Shown: positions 34,828 through 44,370, counted from the first letter of the stretch. The stretch: DNA of 50,398 nucleotides from Comamonadaceae bacterium (GCA_947450645.1 CANFWH010000012.1:1-50398); one strand, 5' to 3'. Notes: a model not told the origin generated them from the letters alone. A program made the numbers and translations.

Positions 34828-34955
34828 TAAAAGCACAGCCACACTTGATTGGCCATATTCACGATAAAGTCGGGGCGTGTATAGGTCAAAAAGGCAAGGC
34901 TAGAGATAGCGCAGAGCGCTAACCAAAGGCCGTTATGTTTAAGCCACTTGGACAC
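34827..34955 (-). CDS. 42-residue single-helix membrane protein
   Basis: A short frame starting with GTG, preceded by GGAG with 7-bp spacing. It begins inside the last codons of the MFS gene and ends in TAATG, overlapping the methyltransferase start by one base. The peptide begins MSKWLKHNGLWLALCAISS, with a helix of about 17 hydrophobic residues (GLWLALCAISSLAFLTY), and ends ANQVWLCF. Positively charged residues before the helix suggest a cytoplasmic N-terminus. The stop-start chaining on both sides is the main argument that it is real. Function unknown. Confidence 0.65.
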   Translation of the reverse strand: MSKWLKHNGLWLALCAISSLAFLTYTRPDFIVNMANQVWLCF

Positions 34956-36156
34956 GCTGAATCTCCGTCTCTCGCACAGGCAAATTAATCAGCGCTGCAA
35001 AAATGCCAAGCGCAATGGCGAGCTGCCAGACGATGTCGTAGCTGCCCGTTTTGTCATACAAATAACCGCCCAGCCACACCCCCATAAACGAGCCAACTTG
35101 ATGACTCATAAATACAAAGCCACCCAGCATCGACAAATGTGCCACGCCAAAAATTTGCGCGACTACCGCATTGGTAGGCGGAACCGTTGATAACCACAAA
35201 AATCCCATCACGGCAGCGAACACATAGACGCTCATGGGTGAGAGCGGCACGAGCATAAAAATCGTAATCACTACCGCGCGTGCTCCATAGATAAACGACA
35301 AGATATAGCGCTTAGGCGTTCGCTGCCCCAGCACGCCCGCCGTGTACGTGCCAAACACATTGAAGAGGCCAATTAAGCCCAGTGCATAAGCCGCCACTTC
35401 TGGCGGCAAGCCTTTATCCTTGAGATAGCTGGGCATATGCACGCCAATAAACACCACCTGAAAGCCGCAGACAAAATAGCCCGCCATCAAAAGTTGGAAG
35501 CTGGGGTACTTAAACGCTTCTTTAAGTGCTTGCAAAATCGACTGCTCACGCACAGGCGTTTGTCCGCTCGCAAAGCCTGGTTCGCGCAGGCCCAATGCGA
35601 GGGGCATGATGGTGAGCACGGCAACGCTGAGGATAAGTAGCGCCTCTTTTGCACCAAAATTTTGAATTAGAAAACTCTCCGTCGGCACCATCAAAAATTG
35701 CCCGAACGATCCCGCCGCCGCCGCCACGCCCATGGCCCAAGAACGCTTGTCTGCGCTCACGTTGCGACCAATGATGCCGTAGATGACCGCGTAGGTCGTC
35801 CCCGCCTGCGCAGCACCAATCAGCACACCCGCGAAGAGCATAAAAGTAAAAGGAGTGTTTGCCAGACCCATGCCTGCCAGACCAAGCGCATAAAGGGCTG
35901 CGCCTAGGACAATCACTTTAAATGCGCCAAATTTATCGGCCACCATCCCCGCAAAAATACCAAAAAATCCCCATGATAAATTTTGAATCGCAATGGCAAA
36001 CGAAAAGGTTTCGCGACTCCAGTTTTGTGCTTGGGTAATGGGCTGCAGCCACAGTCCAAAACCATGCCTAATGCCCATGGCCAGCGTGACGATAAGTGCC
36101 CCGCAAAACAAGACTTGCGTCATCGACAAAGTTTTAGCGGTTGCAGTTTGGGACAT
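34939..36156 (-). CDS. MFS transporter (oxalate/formate antiporter-like)
   Basis: A 405-residue permease with 12 hydrophobic helices. The N-terminal half has IRHGFGLWLQPITQAQNWSR, WGFFGIFAGMVADKFG and a long AAGSFGQFLMVP helix, as in the monocarboxylate and OFA branches. The C-terminal half has FGTYTAGVLGQRTPKRYILS and a GG-rich final helix pair. The substrate is probably an organic anion but cannot be fixed. The ATG at 36156 follows AAAGGAAA and is better than an earlier in-frame start. Its 3' end overlaps the 42-residue membrane ORF. Confidence 0.88.
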   Translation of the reverse strand: MSQTATAKTLSMTQVLFCGALIVTLAMGIRHGFGLWLQPITQAQNWSRETFSFAIAIQNLSWGFFGIFAGMVADKFGAFKVIVLGAALYALGLAGMGLANTPFTFMLFAGVLIGAAQAGTTYAVIYGIIGRNVSADKRSWAMGVAAAAGSFGQFLMVPTESFLIQNFGAKEALLILSVAVLTIMPLALGLREPGFASGQTPVREQSILQALKEAFKYPSFQLLMAGYFVCGFQVVFIGVHMPSYLKDKGLPPEVAAYALGLIGLFNVFGTYTAGVLGQRTPKRYILSFIYGARAVVITIFMLVPLSPMSVYVFAAVMGFLWLSTVPPTNAVVAQIFGVAHLSMLGGFVFMSHQVGSFMGVWLGGYLYDKTGSYDIVWQLAIALGIFAALINLPVRETEIQRVQVA

Positions 36157-36190
36157 AGAATTTCCTTTTGATGAATGCGCTATTTTGAAC

Positions 36191-39100
36191 CTAATTGCTA
36201 AGCTCATTCAAAGCAAGTACAACGCGGCGGACAACACCCTCCCAATCGCCCGCCGTGGTTTGCCGAAAGAGCCTCACGTTTGGATACCACGGGCTATCAT
36301 CACGATTTTGCAACCAACGCCAGCAATGACCGTGGTGCAACAGTATCCACGTAGGCTTGCCCATGCTGGCCGCTAAATGTGCGAGTGCGGTATCGGTGGA
36401 GATTACCAAATCAAGATTGGCAATGAGTGCGGCGGTATCAGCCCAGTCGCCCACATCTTTTATCAAGTCAATCATGGCTGGTCCATCCCAATCTTGCCTT
36501 TGCAGCAAGACTAGTTGCTTGGCAGATTCTTCCATTTGCAAGCTCAAGATTTGTGTACTGCGGGCTGCCGTTATTGTGGCGAGCGGCGCTAGTTGACGAA
36601 GATGCAGCGAACGCAAATTCATCATCTCCCAATGTGGACTATCTGGACGATGTCCGCTGGCCCACACCAAGCCGATACGGCGCTTGTTTGATCCAAAATT
36701 TTTTGCCATGCGTTGTTGCCAATGTTGCACATTGGTGGGATCGGCCCAAAGATAAGCCTGCTTTTGATAAGGGATTTTGTCCACACTATTGGTATTGCAA
36801 GCCAATGGCAAACTCAAAAGCGGGCACTGATAATCAAACGGCAAGGCGAGCGCACTGCCCAAAACAACATGGACGCCTTCACTTTCAAATACAGCTCGAA
36901 ACAATCTTTCAATGTTGGGATGCACTAACAAAAACACCGTCGCACCCTGATCTCGCACAATAGGCACGTAGCGACAAAATTGAAACACATCACCAAAGCC
37001 TTGCTCACACCACAGCAGCAAACGTTTTCCCACTATGGACTCACCACGCCAACGTGGTTGGCGAAAGTCAATCCAACCCAAACCCTTATCACCATTGGCT
37101 GTCCGCAGGTCATAGGCTCGCCAGCCTTGCTGGTATTGACCTAGCGCAAGCAAGCTGTGCGCGGTATTCCAGCGGATATCGTCTTGCTCGGGCTGCATAG
37201 CGAGCGAGCGCTCATAACAAACCAACGCTTCTTTGTGCCTACCCAGGGAAGCTCCCAAAATATCGCCCGCGCGGTTGAGTCCATCAACATATCCTGGCTC
37301 AATTTTTTCGGACGCGATGAACCGCGTGACCGCCTCCTCCAGACGACCCAACTCTTCAAGAATCAATGCTGCGTTTAGGTTCGCTGCACTGTGCGCGGGA
37401 TGCAAAGACAGCGCTCGCTCGTAGCACGCCAGTGCAGCGTCTAACTCTTTGTCGTTATCCAAAACAACACCTCGATTAAACAATTGATCCGCTAATCTTT
37501 TTTGCACCGCCTGACGGTTAGATATAGCCGTTTCATAGGTAGGGTGAATTTGCAAAGCACGGTCAAAGCTCTCAAGCGCCTCTGGCACGCGCCCAAGGTC
37601 ATCGAGCACATTGGCACGATTTCCCCAAGCTTGATGCGAATCTGGCTGCATGCTGATCTGCAAATCAAATAGCGCCAGCGCGTCCGTCAAATCACCCCGT
37701 TTTGCCGCTTCAATAGCGCCCCACTGAACCAGTGCGCTCTTCACTCGCTCAACCACCTCTCCCCAATTGCCACGCTCTGCTTGCCGAAACAATCGCACCG
37801 TGGGATACCAAGGGCTATCGTCACGATTTTGCAACCACCGCCAGCACGGACTGTCGTGCAACAGCACCCAAGTGGGCTTGCCCATTGCGGCGGCTAAATG
37901 TGCCACAGCGGTGTCGCAAGAAATCACTAAATCAAGATGAGAAATACAGGCGGCTGTCTCCTCCCAATCGGTTAAGTCGGACGAGCAGTCAACAAGAACT
38001 GGGCCGCCCCAATGTGCGGCAACCAGTTCATGTAGTTGCGATAAGGGTTGATCGCGCTGCAAGCTAAAAATTTGTGCCCCTATGGCCTGCACGAACTGCT
38101 TTAACACCTCGAATTGACTGAGGGGTAAAGCTCGCGCATCACGCTGAGCGGGTAGCTCTGGACGCTGGCTGCTAGCCCAGACCAAACCAATGCGTAATTG
38201 ATCCCTAGCCGTATGCGCTGCAAGCCGTGCCTGCCACTCATGAACAGTCGACTGATTGGCAAAAAGGTAGGCGGTTTTTACTGGAATATCCTCCAATCGG
38301 TACGTATGAAATGCCAGCGGCAAACTCATCAAAGGGCAATGAAAATCAAAGGGGGCAGCTTGCGCGCTACCCAGTACAAGCGTCACGCCTGCGGGCAAGA
38401 ATGAGTTCGTCAATAGTCGTTGCAATGCCTGGGGCGCCAATAAGTAGACCTGTGCACCTAATTGACACACATCGTGCACATACCTGCAAAATTGAAATGT
38501 ATCGCCATAACCTTGCTCACACCAAAGCAAAATGCGCTTGCCTGCAAGTGGCTCACCTCGCCACTGCGGCTGCGGAAAATCAAACCAACCCATGAAAGGA
38601 CCGCCATGCGTTGCCCTCAACTCCAAAGCCTCCCAGCCTGCAGCCAACTGCCCTATGGCAAGTAGGCTACCCCCCCTATTTAGGCGAATACTCGGTTGAT
38701 CGGTGGCAATCGCCAGTGAGCGTTCATAGCAAGCCAGTGCTTCTTGGTGCTTGCCCAGCGAAGTTCGCAAAATATCGCCCGCACGGTTGAGTCCATCAAC
38801 ATAGCCAGGCTCAATGCGTTCGGCCTCAATAAACCGCGCCGCTGCCTCGTCCAAACGACCCAATGCCTCCAACACCAAAGCGGCATTCAAATTGGCGTCG
38901 CTATGCATGGGGTCGATGGCGAGGGCTTGCTCGTAGCGACCCAGCGCAGCATCTAATTGTTTGCCGTTATCAAAGTCAAGGCCTTGGTTAAACAACTGAT
39001 TGGTTATTTTTTTTTGCACAATTTTTCGATTAGCAAGTGCTGTCTCGTACGCAGGATAAATTTGCAGCGCACGATCAAAACTCGTGAGCGCCTCTTGTTC

Positions 39101-39271
39101 GCGCCCAAGATCATCGAGCACATTCGCTCGGTTGCACCACGCTTGATACAGCCTAGGTTGCGCCTCCAGCACTTTGTCAAATAGCGAAAGCGATAGCGTT
39201 AAATCGCCAGCCTTAGCCGCTTCGATTGCGGCAAGCTGCATCTCTTTGTAAGTGTCCATCGCGTCGCTCAT
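36191..39271 (-). CDS. Giant TPR / GT9-like protein made of two tandem copies
   Basis: A 1026-residue protein built of two homologous units, residues about 15-518 and 519-1022 (period 504). Each unit has about five TPR-like repeats (for example NRANVLDDLGR, ALTSFDRALQIYPAYETAL, ANLNAALVLEALGRLDEAA). A GT9/heptosyltransferase-like domain follows, with WRGE.. GKR, LLWCEQGYGD, RIGLVWAS, the donor-binding signature DLVIS.DTA.AHLAA.MGKPTW.LLH and the end [20 protein letters not shown]. No signal peptide is seen. Related to the broken gene at 14.8-16.9 kb. Sugar transfer to protein or envelope glycans is inferred. The start lacks a clear ribosome site; an ATG four codons on (39259) is an alternative. 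Confidence 0.88.
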   Translation of the reverse strand: MSDAMDTYKEMQLAAIEAAKAGDLTLSLSLFDKVLEAQPRLYQAWCNRANVLDDLGREQEALTSFDRALQIYPAYETALANRKIVQKKITNQLFNQGLDFDNGKQLDAALGRYEQALAIDPMHSDANLNAALVLEALGRLDEAAARFIEAERIEPGYVDGLNRAGDILRTSLGKHQEALACYERSLAIATDQPSIRLNRGGSLLAIGQLAAGWEALELRATHGGPFMGWFDFPQPQWRGEPLAGKRILLWCEQGYGDTFQFCRYVHDVCQLGAQVYLLAPQALQRLLTNSFLPAGVTLVLGSAQAAPFDFHCPLMSLPLAFHTYRLEDIPVKTAYLFANQSTVHEWQARLAAHTARDQLRIGLVWASSQRPELPAQRDARALPLSQFEVLKQFVQAIGAQIFSLQRDQPLSQLHELVAAHWGGPVLVDCSSDLTDWEETAACISHLDLVISCDTAVAHLAAAMGKPTWVLLHDSPCWRWLQNRDDSPWYPTVRLFRQAERGNWGEVVERVKSALVQWGAIEAAKRGDLTDALALFDLQISMQPDSHQAWGNRANVLDDLGRVPEALESFDRALQIHPTYETAISNRQAVQKRLADQLFNRGVVLDNDKELDAALACYERALSLHPAHSAANLNAALILEELGRLEEAVTRFIASEKIEPGYVDGLNRAGDILGASLGRHKEALVCYERSLAMQPEQDDIRWNTAHSLLALGQYQQGWRAYDLRTANGDKGLGWIDFRQPRWRGESIVGKRLLLWCEQGFGDVFQFCRYVPIVRDQGATVFLLVHPNIERLFRAVFESEGVHVVLGSALALPFDYQCPLLSLPLACNTNSVDKIPYQKQAYLWADPTNVQHWQQRMAKNFGSNKRRIGLVWASGHRPDSPHWEMMNLRSLHLRQLAPLATITAARSTQILSLQMEESAKQLVLLQRQDWDGPAMIDLIKDVGDWADTAALIANLDLVISTDTALAHLAASMGKPTWILLHHGHCWRWLQNRDDSPWYPNVRLFRQTTAGDWEGVVRRVVLALNELSN
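36194..39229 (-). repeat. Tandem intragenic duplication, two units of about 1.5 kb
   Basis: The unit encoding residues 15-518 (39229-37718) is repeated directly as residues 519 onward (from 37717 to near the gene end). Segments such as EKIEPGYVDGLNRAGDIL and NRDDSPWYP recur at a constant offset of about 504 residues. The copies have diverged clearly at many positions, so the duplication is not recent. Confidence 0.88.
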
Positions 39272-39309
39272 GACAGGTATTATCGAAGCTAGCCCATACC
39301 CTCCTATTT

Positions 39310-40299
39310 ATGTTGTCCGTTTTCTCTATCACTCTTCCCTTTTTTGCTTTAGTCTTAATGGGCTACCTCGCCGCTAGGCGACGGCTTTTGCCGATTGCCG
39401 CCATTTCTGGCTTAAACGCTTATGTGCTCTTTTTTGCCCTGCCCTGCATGTTGTTTCGTTTTGGCGCATCTACGCCGATTGCACAACTGTTAGACGCTAG
39501 CGTCTTCATTGTGTACTTGCCCTGCGCGCTTTTGATGGTTGGTCTCACGATATCACTCACGCTCTCGCGCAAAACCAATTGGAACAATGCCGCGTTGGGC
39601 GCGCTGGTGGCAGCTTTCCCAAATACCGGCTTTATGGGAATGCCCATGCTGGTGGCGCTACTCGGTGCCAAAGTTGCGGGTCCTACCATCATTACCATCA
39701 CCATCGATATGGTGATCACAACGTCGCTGTGTGTAGCACTCTCACGGCTAGACGCCGCAGACGAACACGGCGTAGCGGTCGCACTAGGCAAAGCGCTGCG
39801 GGGTATGGCCTCCAACCCCATGCCTTGGGCGATTTTGCTGGGCACTGCTTTTTCCGCGCTCAATCTAGAGTTGATAGGATCCGTAGGCAAAACGGTCGAG
39901 TTACTCGGTCTGTCCGCTTCACCTGTCGCGTTGTTTACCATTGGAGCCGTACTGGCAAGAAGCAGTGTGCACGCAGAACAAAACCCTTCGACTGCACGCG
40001 CACACCGTTTGCCAAGGTCGGCCTCCAAGCGCGATTTTTGGCTAGTGGCACTGCTTAAATTATTTTTGCATCCTTTGCTGGTTTTGCTTGCTGGTATCAG
40101 TGCTATTCAACTGGGTGTGCCGCTTGATCCGTTTGCGCTCAAGGTCATTGTGCTAGTTGCAGCCTTGCCCAGCGCCAGTAATGTGGCGCTGCTAGCCGAA
40201 CGCTTTGAAGCCGATACGGCTCGCATTGCTCGCATTATTTTGGTCTCGACTGCGTTGGCATTTTTTACCTTCTCGGGCGCGGTGGCTTTATTGACCTAA
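39310..40299 (+). CDS. AEC-family (auxin efflux carrier-like) permease
   Basis: A 329-residue inner-membrane protein with about ten helices, of the bacterial AEC family. It opens FFALVLMGYLAARRRLLPIAAISGLNAYVLFFALPCMLF, with the conserved Asn-Ala and Pro-Cys positions. The other half contains PFALKVIVLVAALPSASNVALLAERFEAD, the typical second-half motif. Relatives move malonate, malate or other organic acids; the substrate here is unknown. It is divergent from the large TPR protein. Its stop overlaps the priA stop by 4 bp. Confidence 0.9.
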   Translation: MLSVFSITLPFFALVLMGYLAARRRLLPIAAISGLNAYVLFFALPCMLFRFGASTPIAQLLDASVFIVYLPCALLMVGLTISLTLSRKTNWNNAALGALVAAFPNTGFMGMPMLVALLGAKVAGPTIITITIDMVITTSLCVALSRLDAADEHGVAVALGKALRGMASNPMPWAILLGTAFSALNLELIGSVGKTVELLGLSASPVALFTIGAVLARSSVHAEQNPSTARAHRLPRSASKRDFWLVALLKLFLHPLLVLLAGISAIQLGVPLDPFALKVIVLVAALPSASNVALLAERFEADTARIARIILVSTALAFFTFSGAVALLT

Positions 40300-42422
40300 A
40301 TCGTCAGCGGATCCACATCCAGCGCCCAGCGCAGTACGCCTTGCGTCTTTAGCTCGCGCAAATAATGTTGCCAAGTAGCCAGCATACGCTGCAAAGCCAT
40401 ACGGGACGGGGCTTCCACCAGCATCTGGGCACGCTCCACATTGGCGATACGCTGCATCGGCATCGGCACGGCTGGGTAGAGCGTCACATAGTTTTTGGAT
40501 GCAGGATCACGCCACGGCTCAAACTCAGACTCAACTCCAACCACGGCTGCGGCGCTGTCCAAAAACGCTTGTGCCAGTTCTTGCGTTCGCCCCTCGGCGC
40601 GTACTAAAGCTTGATAACTAAACGGCGGCATAGCAGCGGCTTGCCGCTCCGCCAACTGCGCTGCCGCAAACGCAGGGTAGTCATGCGCTGCCAATGCCTT
40701 GTAGAGCGGATGCTGCGGATGCTGCGTTTGCAGCCACATCTCCGCTTGCCCGCTCATACTGGCATCCCGCCCCGCACGACCTGCGGCTTGCATGAGCAAG
40801 GAGAACAAACGCTCGGGCGCTCTAAAGTCCGCGGCAAACAAAGCACTGTCGGGGTTCACCGCTGCCACTAGCGTGATACGCCGAAAGTCGTGCCCCTTGG
40901 TCACCATTTGTGTGCCCACCAGCACATCGACCTCGCCTGCATGGACGCTGGCCATTTGCGCCTCTAAACTGCCCTTGGCGCTGGTCGAGTCGGCGTCTAA
41001 GCGCAGCACGCGAAACTTCTCACCCAATTGTTGAACCAGCATTTCTTCCAGCTGCTCCGTCCCGCGCCCCTGCATGCCAATATCCAAATTGCCGCACAGC
41101 GGACATTGGCGCGGCACCGCCGTGGTGAGCGAGCAATGGTGGCAGCGCAGACGCCGATCTTTTTTGTGGAAAACTTGATTTGCGCTGCAATTAGGGCAGG
41201 CGCTTTTCCACTCGCACGAGCCGCAGTGCAGCACGGGCGCATAGCCGCGCCTGTTCAAAAACAACAGCGATTGCTCGCCGCGCTCGGCTCGCTCGGTGAT
41301 AGCCACCATCAGCGCAGGCGCGAGGCCACCCGCCATGAGCTCGCTTTTTTGCTGTAGTCGTAAATCCACCACGCGCACTTTGGGCATGGCAGCGGCTTGG
41401 ATGCGGGAGGGCATATCTAGCCGCTGATAGCGAGAGGGCTTATCGCCAACTGGATTGGCGTTATGCCACGTCTCCATTGACGGCGTGGCCGATCCCAAGA
41501 TCACTTGCACGCCTTCGCTGCTGGCTCTGTACACCGCCAAATCACGCGCCGAATAGCGCGAGCCGTCTTGGCTTTTGTAACTCGGGTCGTGCTCTTCATC
41601 CACCACGATCAGGTGCAAATGTGGCATCGACGCCAGCACCGCCAGCCGAGTGCCTAAAACGAGCCGTGCTTGCCCCAGATGAGCCGCCAGCCAGCTTGCC
41701 GTGCGCTGCGCAGGGGTCATGCCACTGTGCATCAGCACGACCGTGCCCACGCCAAACCGCGCTTCGATACGCTGCTGAAACCGCGCCTCCATTTGAGGCG
41801 TAAGGTTAATCTCGGGCACCATCACCAAGGCTTGTGCAGACTCGTCCGCCGCTAACACTTGCTCAATGCGGCGCAAATAGACCTCGGTCTTGCCGCTGCC
41901 TGTTGCGCCAAACAACAACTTGGGACGAGGGTCTGCGCTTTGCAACTGCACCAAAACTTGCTCTTGCTCAAGGCTGGCCTGCAAGCTAGACTGGATAAGG
42001 TCTGCGGAATAGGGGGTCTCGGAAGCCTTATCTGATATGGTTTGCGAGAGGCTTATTTTTGACTTCTTCTCGCGCTTTTTAATCAACCGCGCAAATTGCG
42101 CCCCATCCAAATCGCGCAACTGCGGAGGCAACGCCGCCATCGCCAGCTCCCCCGCAAAACGCTGGTAATAGCCAGCGGCAAAGCGAATCAAGTCCACCCA
42201 CGCCTTACCAAGTGGCGGCACATCCAGCACGGCAGTGATTGGCTTTAGTGCGGCCAGCTCTGGTTCATTTACACCCTCCCCATCCATCCAAACAACCCCG
42301 AGCAACTCCCTGCTGCCTAGCGGCACGCGCACCAGCGTTCCCAGCGGCAGCGCGGCGCTGTGGCGGTAACTCAGCACTTCAGGCAGGCGACTGTGCGCAG
42401 GCATGGGCAGCACAACCGACAC
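40296..42422 (-). CDS. priA: Primosomal replication-restart helicase PriA
   Basis: PriA unwinds lagging-strand DNA at stalled forks and reloads DnaB. The DNA-binding domain begins SVVLPMPAHSRLPEVLSYR, then the helicase has Walker A LFGATGSGKTEVY and motif II VDEEHDPSYK. Zinc-binding cysteines occur in HCGSCEWKSACPNC and CHHCSLTTAVPRQCPLC. Motif VI is MQAAGRAGR. The frame is open to an ATG at 42605, but those extra 61 residues are AT-rich and unlike PriA. A GTG at 42422 gives 708 residues, the usual size, with a weak AGG 11 bp upstream. The start is therefore uncertain, the end firm. Confidence 0.94.
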   Translation of the reverse strand: MSVVLPMPAHSRLPEVLSYRHSAALPLGTLVRVPLGSRELLGVVWMDGEGVNEPELAALKPITAVLDVPPLGKAWVDLIRFAAGYYQRFAGELAMAALPPQLRDLDGAQFARLIKKREKKSKISLSQTISDKASETPYSADLIQSSLQASLEQEQVLVQLQSADPRPKLLFGATGSGKTEVYLRRIEQVLAADESAQALVMVPEINLTPQMEARFQQRIEARFGVGTVVLMHSGMTPAQRTASWLAAHLGQARLVLGTRLAVLASMPHLHLIVVDEEHDPSYKSQDGSRYSARDLAVYRASSEGVQVILGSATPSMETWHNANPVGDKPSRYQRLDMPSRIQAAAMPKVRVVDLRLQQKSELMAGGLAPALMVAITERAERGEQSLLFLNRRGYAPVLHCGSCEWKSACPNCSANQVFHKKDRRLRCHHCSLTTAVPRQCPLCGNLDIGMQGRGTEQLEEMLVQQLGEKFRVLRLDADSTSAKGSLEAQMASVHAGEVDVLVGTQMVTKGHDFRRITLVAAVNPDSALFAADFRAPERLFSLLMQAAGRAGRDASMSGQAEMWLQTQHPQHPLYKALAAHDYPAFAAAQLAERQAAAMPPFSYQALVRAEGRTQELAQAFLDSAAAVVGVESEFEPWRDPASKNYVTLYPAVPMPMQRIANVERAQMLVEAPSRMALQRMLATWQHYLRELKTQGVLRWALDVDPLTI

Positions 42423-42620
42423 GCCAAACAAAGCCTGAGCGAAAAGTAGGGGATTTATATATTTTTTTTCCAATTTATCGTTTTCAATCGTTAAAAAAGC
42501 TTCACTCTCTACGCTAAGTCCTTGATTTATCGTGAGCCAAAATGACCCCCATATTTTGTGAATAACTTTGTGAATGACTACCCCCCATTCCTCGCCAAGC
42601 CCCATATTTCAAGGCACGCT

Positions 42621-42740
42621 CTAGATTGCCGTGCAAATAAGCAATAAATTTATCCCTATAAAAATCAATAACTTAAGCGGATCCCTCGACACAAAATCAA
42701 ATTCGACTAGGGACTTGACAAGCTTTTTAGAGTTTTCCAT
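42621..42740 (-). CDS. Doubtful 39-residue membrane peptide upstream of priA
   Basis: An ATG frame encoding a basic amphipathic start (MENSKKLVKSLVEFDF), a linker VSRDPLK, and a C-terminal hydrophobic segment of about 15 residues (LLIFIGINLLLICTAI). That layout resembles a tail-anchored mini-protein. There is no Shine-Dalgarno, and the DNA is AT-rich and intergenic, so chance is quite possible. It lies on the priA strand between ybeY and priA. Confidence 0.25.
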   Translation of the reverse strand: MENSKKLVKSLVEFDFVSRDPLKLLIFIGINLLLICTAI

Positions 42741-42810
42741 TTTGTGTGCATAAGACAGCCCTTTATTTAATAAGGCTTAGCCGATGCCCTCTCGTGAAAC
42801 GCCCGTGAAA

Positions 42811-43314
42811 TCAAGCCTCGTAAGGGTTAGCAACCCCTAGACCTTGCAAGATAAGGACTTCTAGCGCCTCCATCTTCGCCGCAGCTTGCTGGCTGTGCTC
42901 ATGGTCATAGCCCATGGCGTGCAGCGTGCCGTGCACGAGTAAATGCATCGAGTGCGCCCGTAAATCCTTGCTTTGCTCAACCGCCTCGCGCTCCAGCACG
43001 GGGGCGCACAGCACAAGGTCAGCCAAGAGCACAGGTGCTACGGCGTAGTCAAACGTCAGCACATTGGTGGCGTAGTCTTTGCCGCGATATTGTTGGTTGA
43101 GGGCTCGCCCTTCCTCGCTACCCACCACACGTACCGTGATTTCAGCGGCCTGCACGGCCATCTTGGCTGAGCGCCCTGCAATTGGGTGCGCTAGCGCATG
43201 TTTGATCGCTCTTGTCACCACATGGCGCGGCAAGAGCGCACGATGCGCCGCCATTGCTTTAGGGTTTGCCCACTGGAGTGAGAGCTGGAGTTCGGGGTAA
43301 GCTCGGGCGGTCAT
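42811..43314 (-). CDS. ybeY: rRNA maturation endoribonuclease YbeY
   Basis: A 167-residue YbeY, a zinc-dependent endoribonuclease for 16S rRNA 3' maturation and ribosome quality control. The zinc motif is VHGTLHAMGYDHEHSQQAAAKME (three His), preceded by YRGKDYATNVLTFDY, a conserved active-site stretch. The ATG at 43314 follows GAGGAT; a longer frame start at 43416 would overlap the divergent binding-protein gene and lacks family support. It is divergent from the ABC operon with only 30 bp between starts. Confidence 0.95.
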   Translation of the reverse strand: MTARAYPELQLSLQWANPKAMAAHRALLPRHVVTRAIKHALAHPIAGRSAKMAVQAAEITVRVVGSEEGRALNQQYRGKDYATNVLTFDYAVAPVLLADLVLCAPVLEREAVEQSKDLRAHSMHLLVHGTLHAMGYDHEHSQQAAAKMEALEVLILQGLGVANPYEA

Positions 43315-43344
43315 TGGAATCCTCGCTCTGATAGGAAAAGGAAT

Positions 43345-44367
43345 ATGAAAAAACAAATTATCGTCGCCAGTCTCGCTCTGGCTTTTAGCTTCGCACACAC
43401 CCCAGCATCCGCGCAAACAGTCAACGTCATTTGCTCAGTACAAGCCGAGTGGTGCAACCTGATTTCTACCGTGTACGCCAAGACCACGGGGGTAAAAATC
43501 AATATGAGCCTCAAGGGCTCGGGCGAAGGATTTGCACAACTCAATGCCGAGCGTGAAAATCCTAAAACCGATGTCTGGTTTGGCGGCACGGGCGATCCAC
43601 ATTTACAAGCTGCCGAGGTTGGCTTGACCTTAGAGTACAAATCGCCTAGCTTGCCGCAGTTGCAAAGCTGGGCGCAAGAACAAGCCAAACAGTCTGGTTA
43701 CAAAACCGCAGGCATTTACTCAGGACCACTCGGCTTTGGCTATAACACCGAGCTACTCAAAAAGAAAAACATGCCCGTGCCGCAAACGTGGGCTGATTTG
43801 CTCAAGCCGATCTACAAAGGCGAAATCCAAGTTGCCAATCCCGCATCCAGCGGCACGGCCTACACCATGATTGCAACCTTGGTGCAACTCATGGGCGAAG
43901 ACAAAGCGTTTGAATACATGAAGCGCTTGCACAAAAACATCAGCCAATACACGCGCAGCGGTACAGGGCCGATCAAAGCCGCCGCACGCGGCGAAACGAC
44001 GATTGCCATTTGCTTTATTCACGATGCGCCAGGCGAAGCCATGCAAGGCTTCCCTGTACTTGCACTCACACCCAAAGACGGTACAGGCGCAGAAATTGGG
44101 TCGATAAGCATCGTGAAAGGCGCAAAAAATTTAGAAGCTGCCAAACGCTTTTATGAATGGGCACTGACTCCCGCCGCGCAAGAATTGGGCGCTGCAGCCA
44201 AGCAGTTTCAAGTGCCATCCAACAAAGCCACCAAGGTGGATGCGCGCGTGCCCGATTTCAAAAAAATTAAATTCATCAATTACGACTATGCCAAATATGG
44301 CGCAAGCGCCGAGCGCCGCCGTTTGATTTCAAGATGGGAAAAAGAGGTTAATTCGCTACCGCGTTAG
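43345..44367 (+). CDS. AfuA/FbpA-type periplasmic binding protein, possibly sugar-phosphate specific
   Basis: A 340-residue periplasmic protein with signal MKKQIIVASLALAFSFAHTPASA. The mature start TVNVICSVQAEWCNLI and GTGDPHLQAAEVG place it in the FbpA/AfuA/PotD-like group usually annotated as ferric-iron binding. There is no Tyr-Tyr pair as used by FbpA for iron. Instead it has FIHDAPGE (His226-Asp227) and Glu250, a spacing that agrees with the sugar-phosphate ligands I recall for Actinobacillus AfuA (His205, Asp206, Glu229). It is the first gene of an operon with permease, ATPase, tal and pgi. AAAAGGA precedes the ATG. Confidence 0.85.
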   Translation: MKKQIIVASLALAFSFAHTPASAQTVNVICSVQAEWCNLISTVYAKTTGVKINMSLKGSGEGFAQLNAERENPKTDVWFGGTGDPHLQAAEVGLTLEYKSPSLPQLQSWAQEQAKQSGYKTAGIYSGPLGFGYNTELLKKKNMPVPQTWADLLKPIYKGEIQVANPASSGTAYTMIATLVQLMGEDKAFEYMKRLHKNISQYTRSGTGPIKAAARGETTIAICFIHDAPGEAMQGFPVLALTPKDGTGAEIGSISIVKGAKNLEAAKRFYEWALTPAAQELGAAAKQFQVPSNKATKVDARVPDFKKIKFINYDYAKYGASAERRRLISRWEKEVNSLPR

Positions 44368-44370
44368 GTC

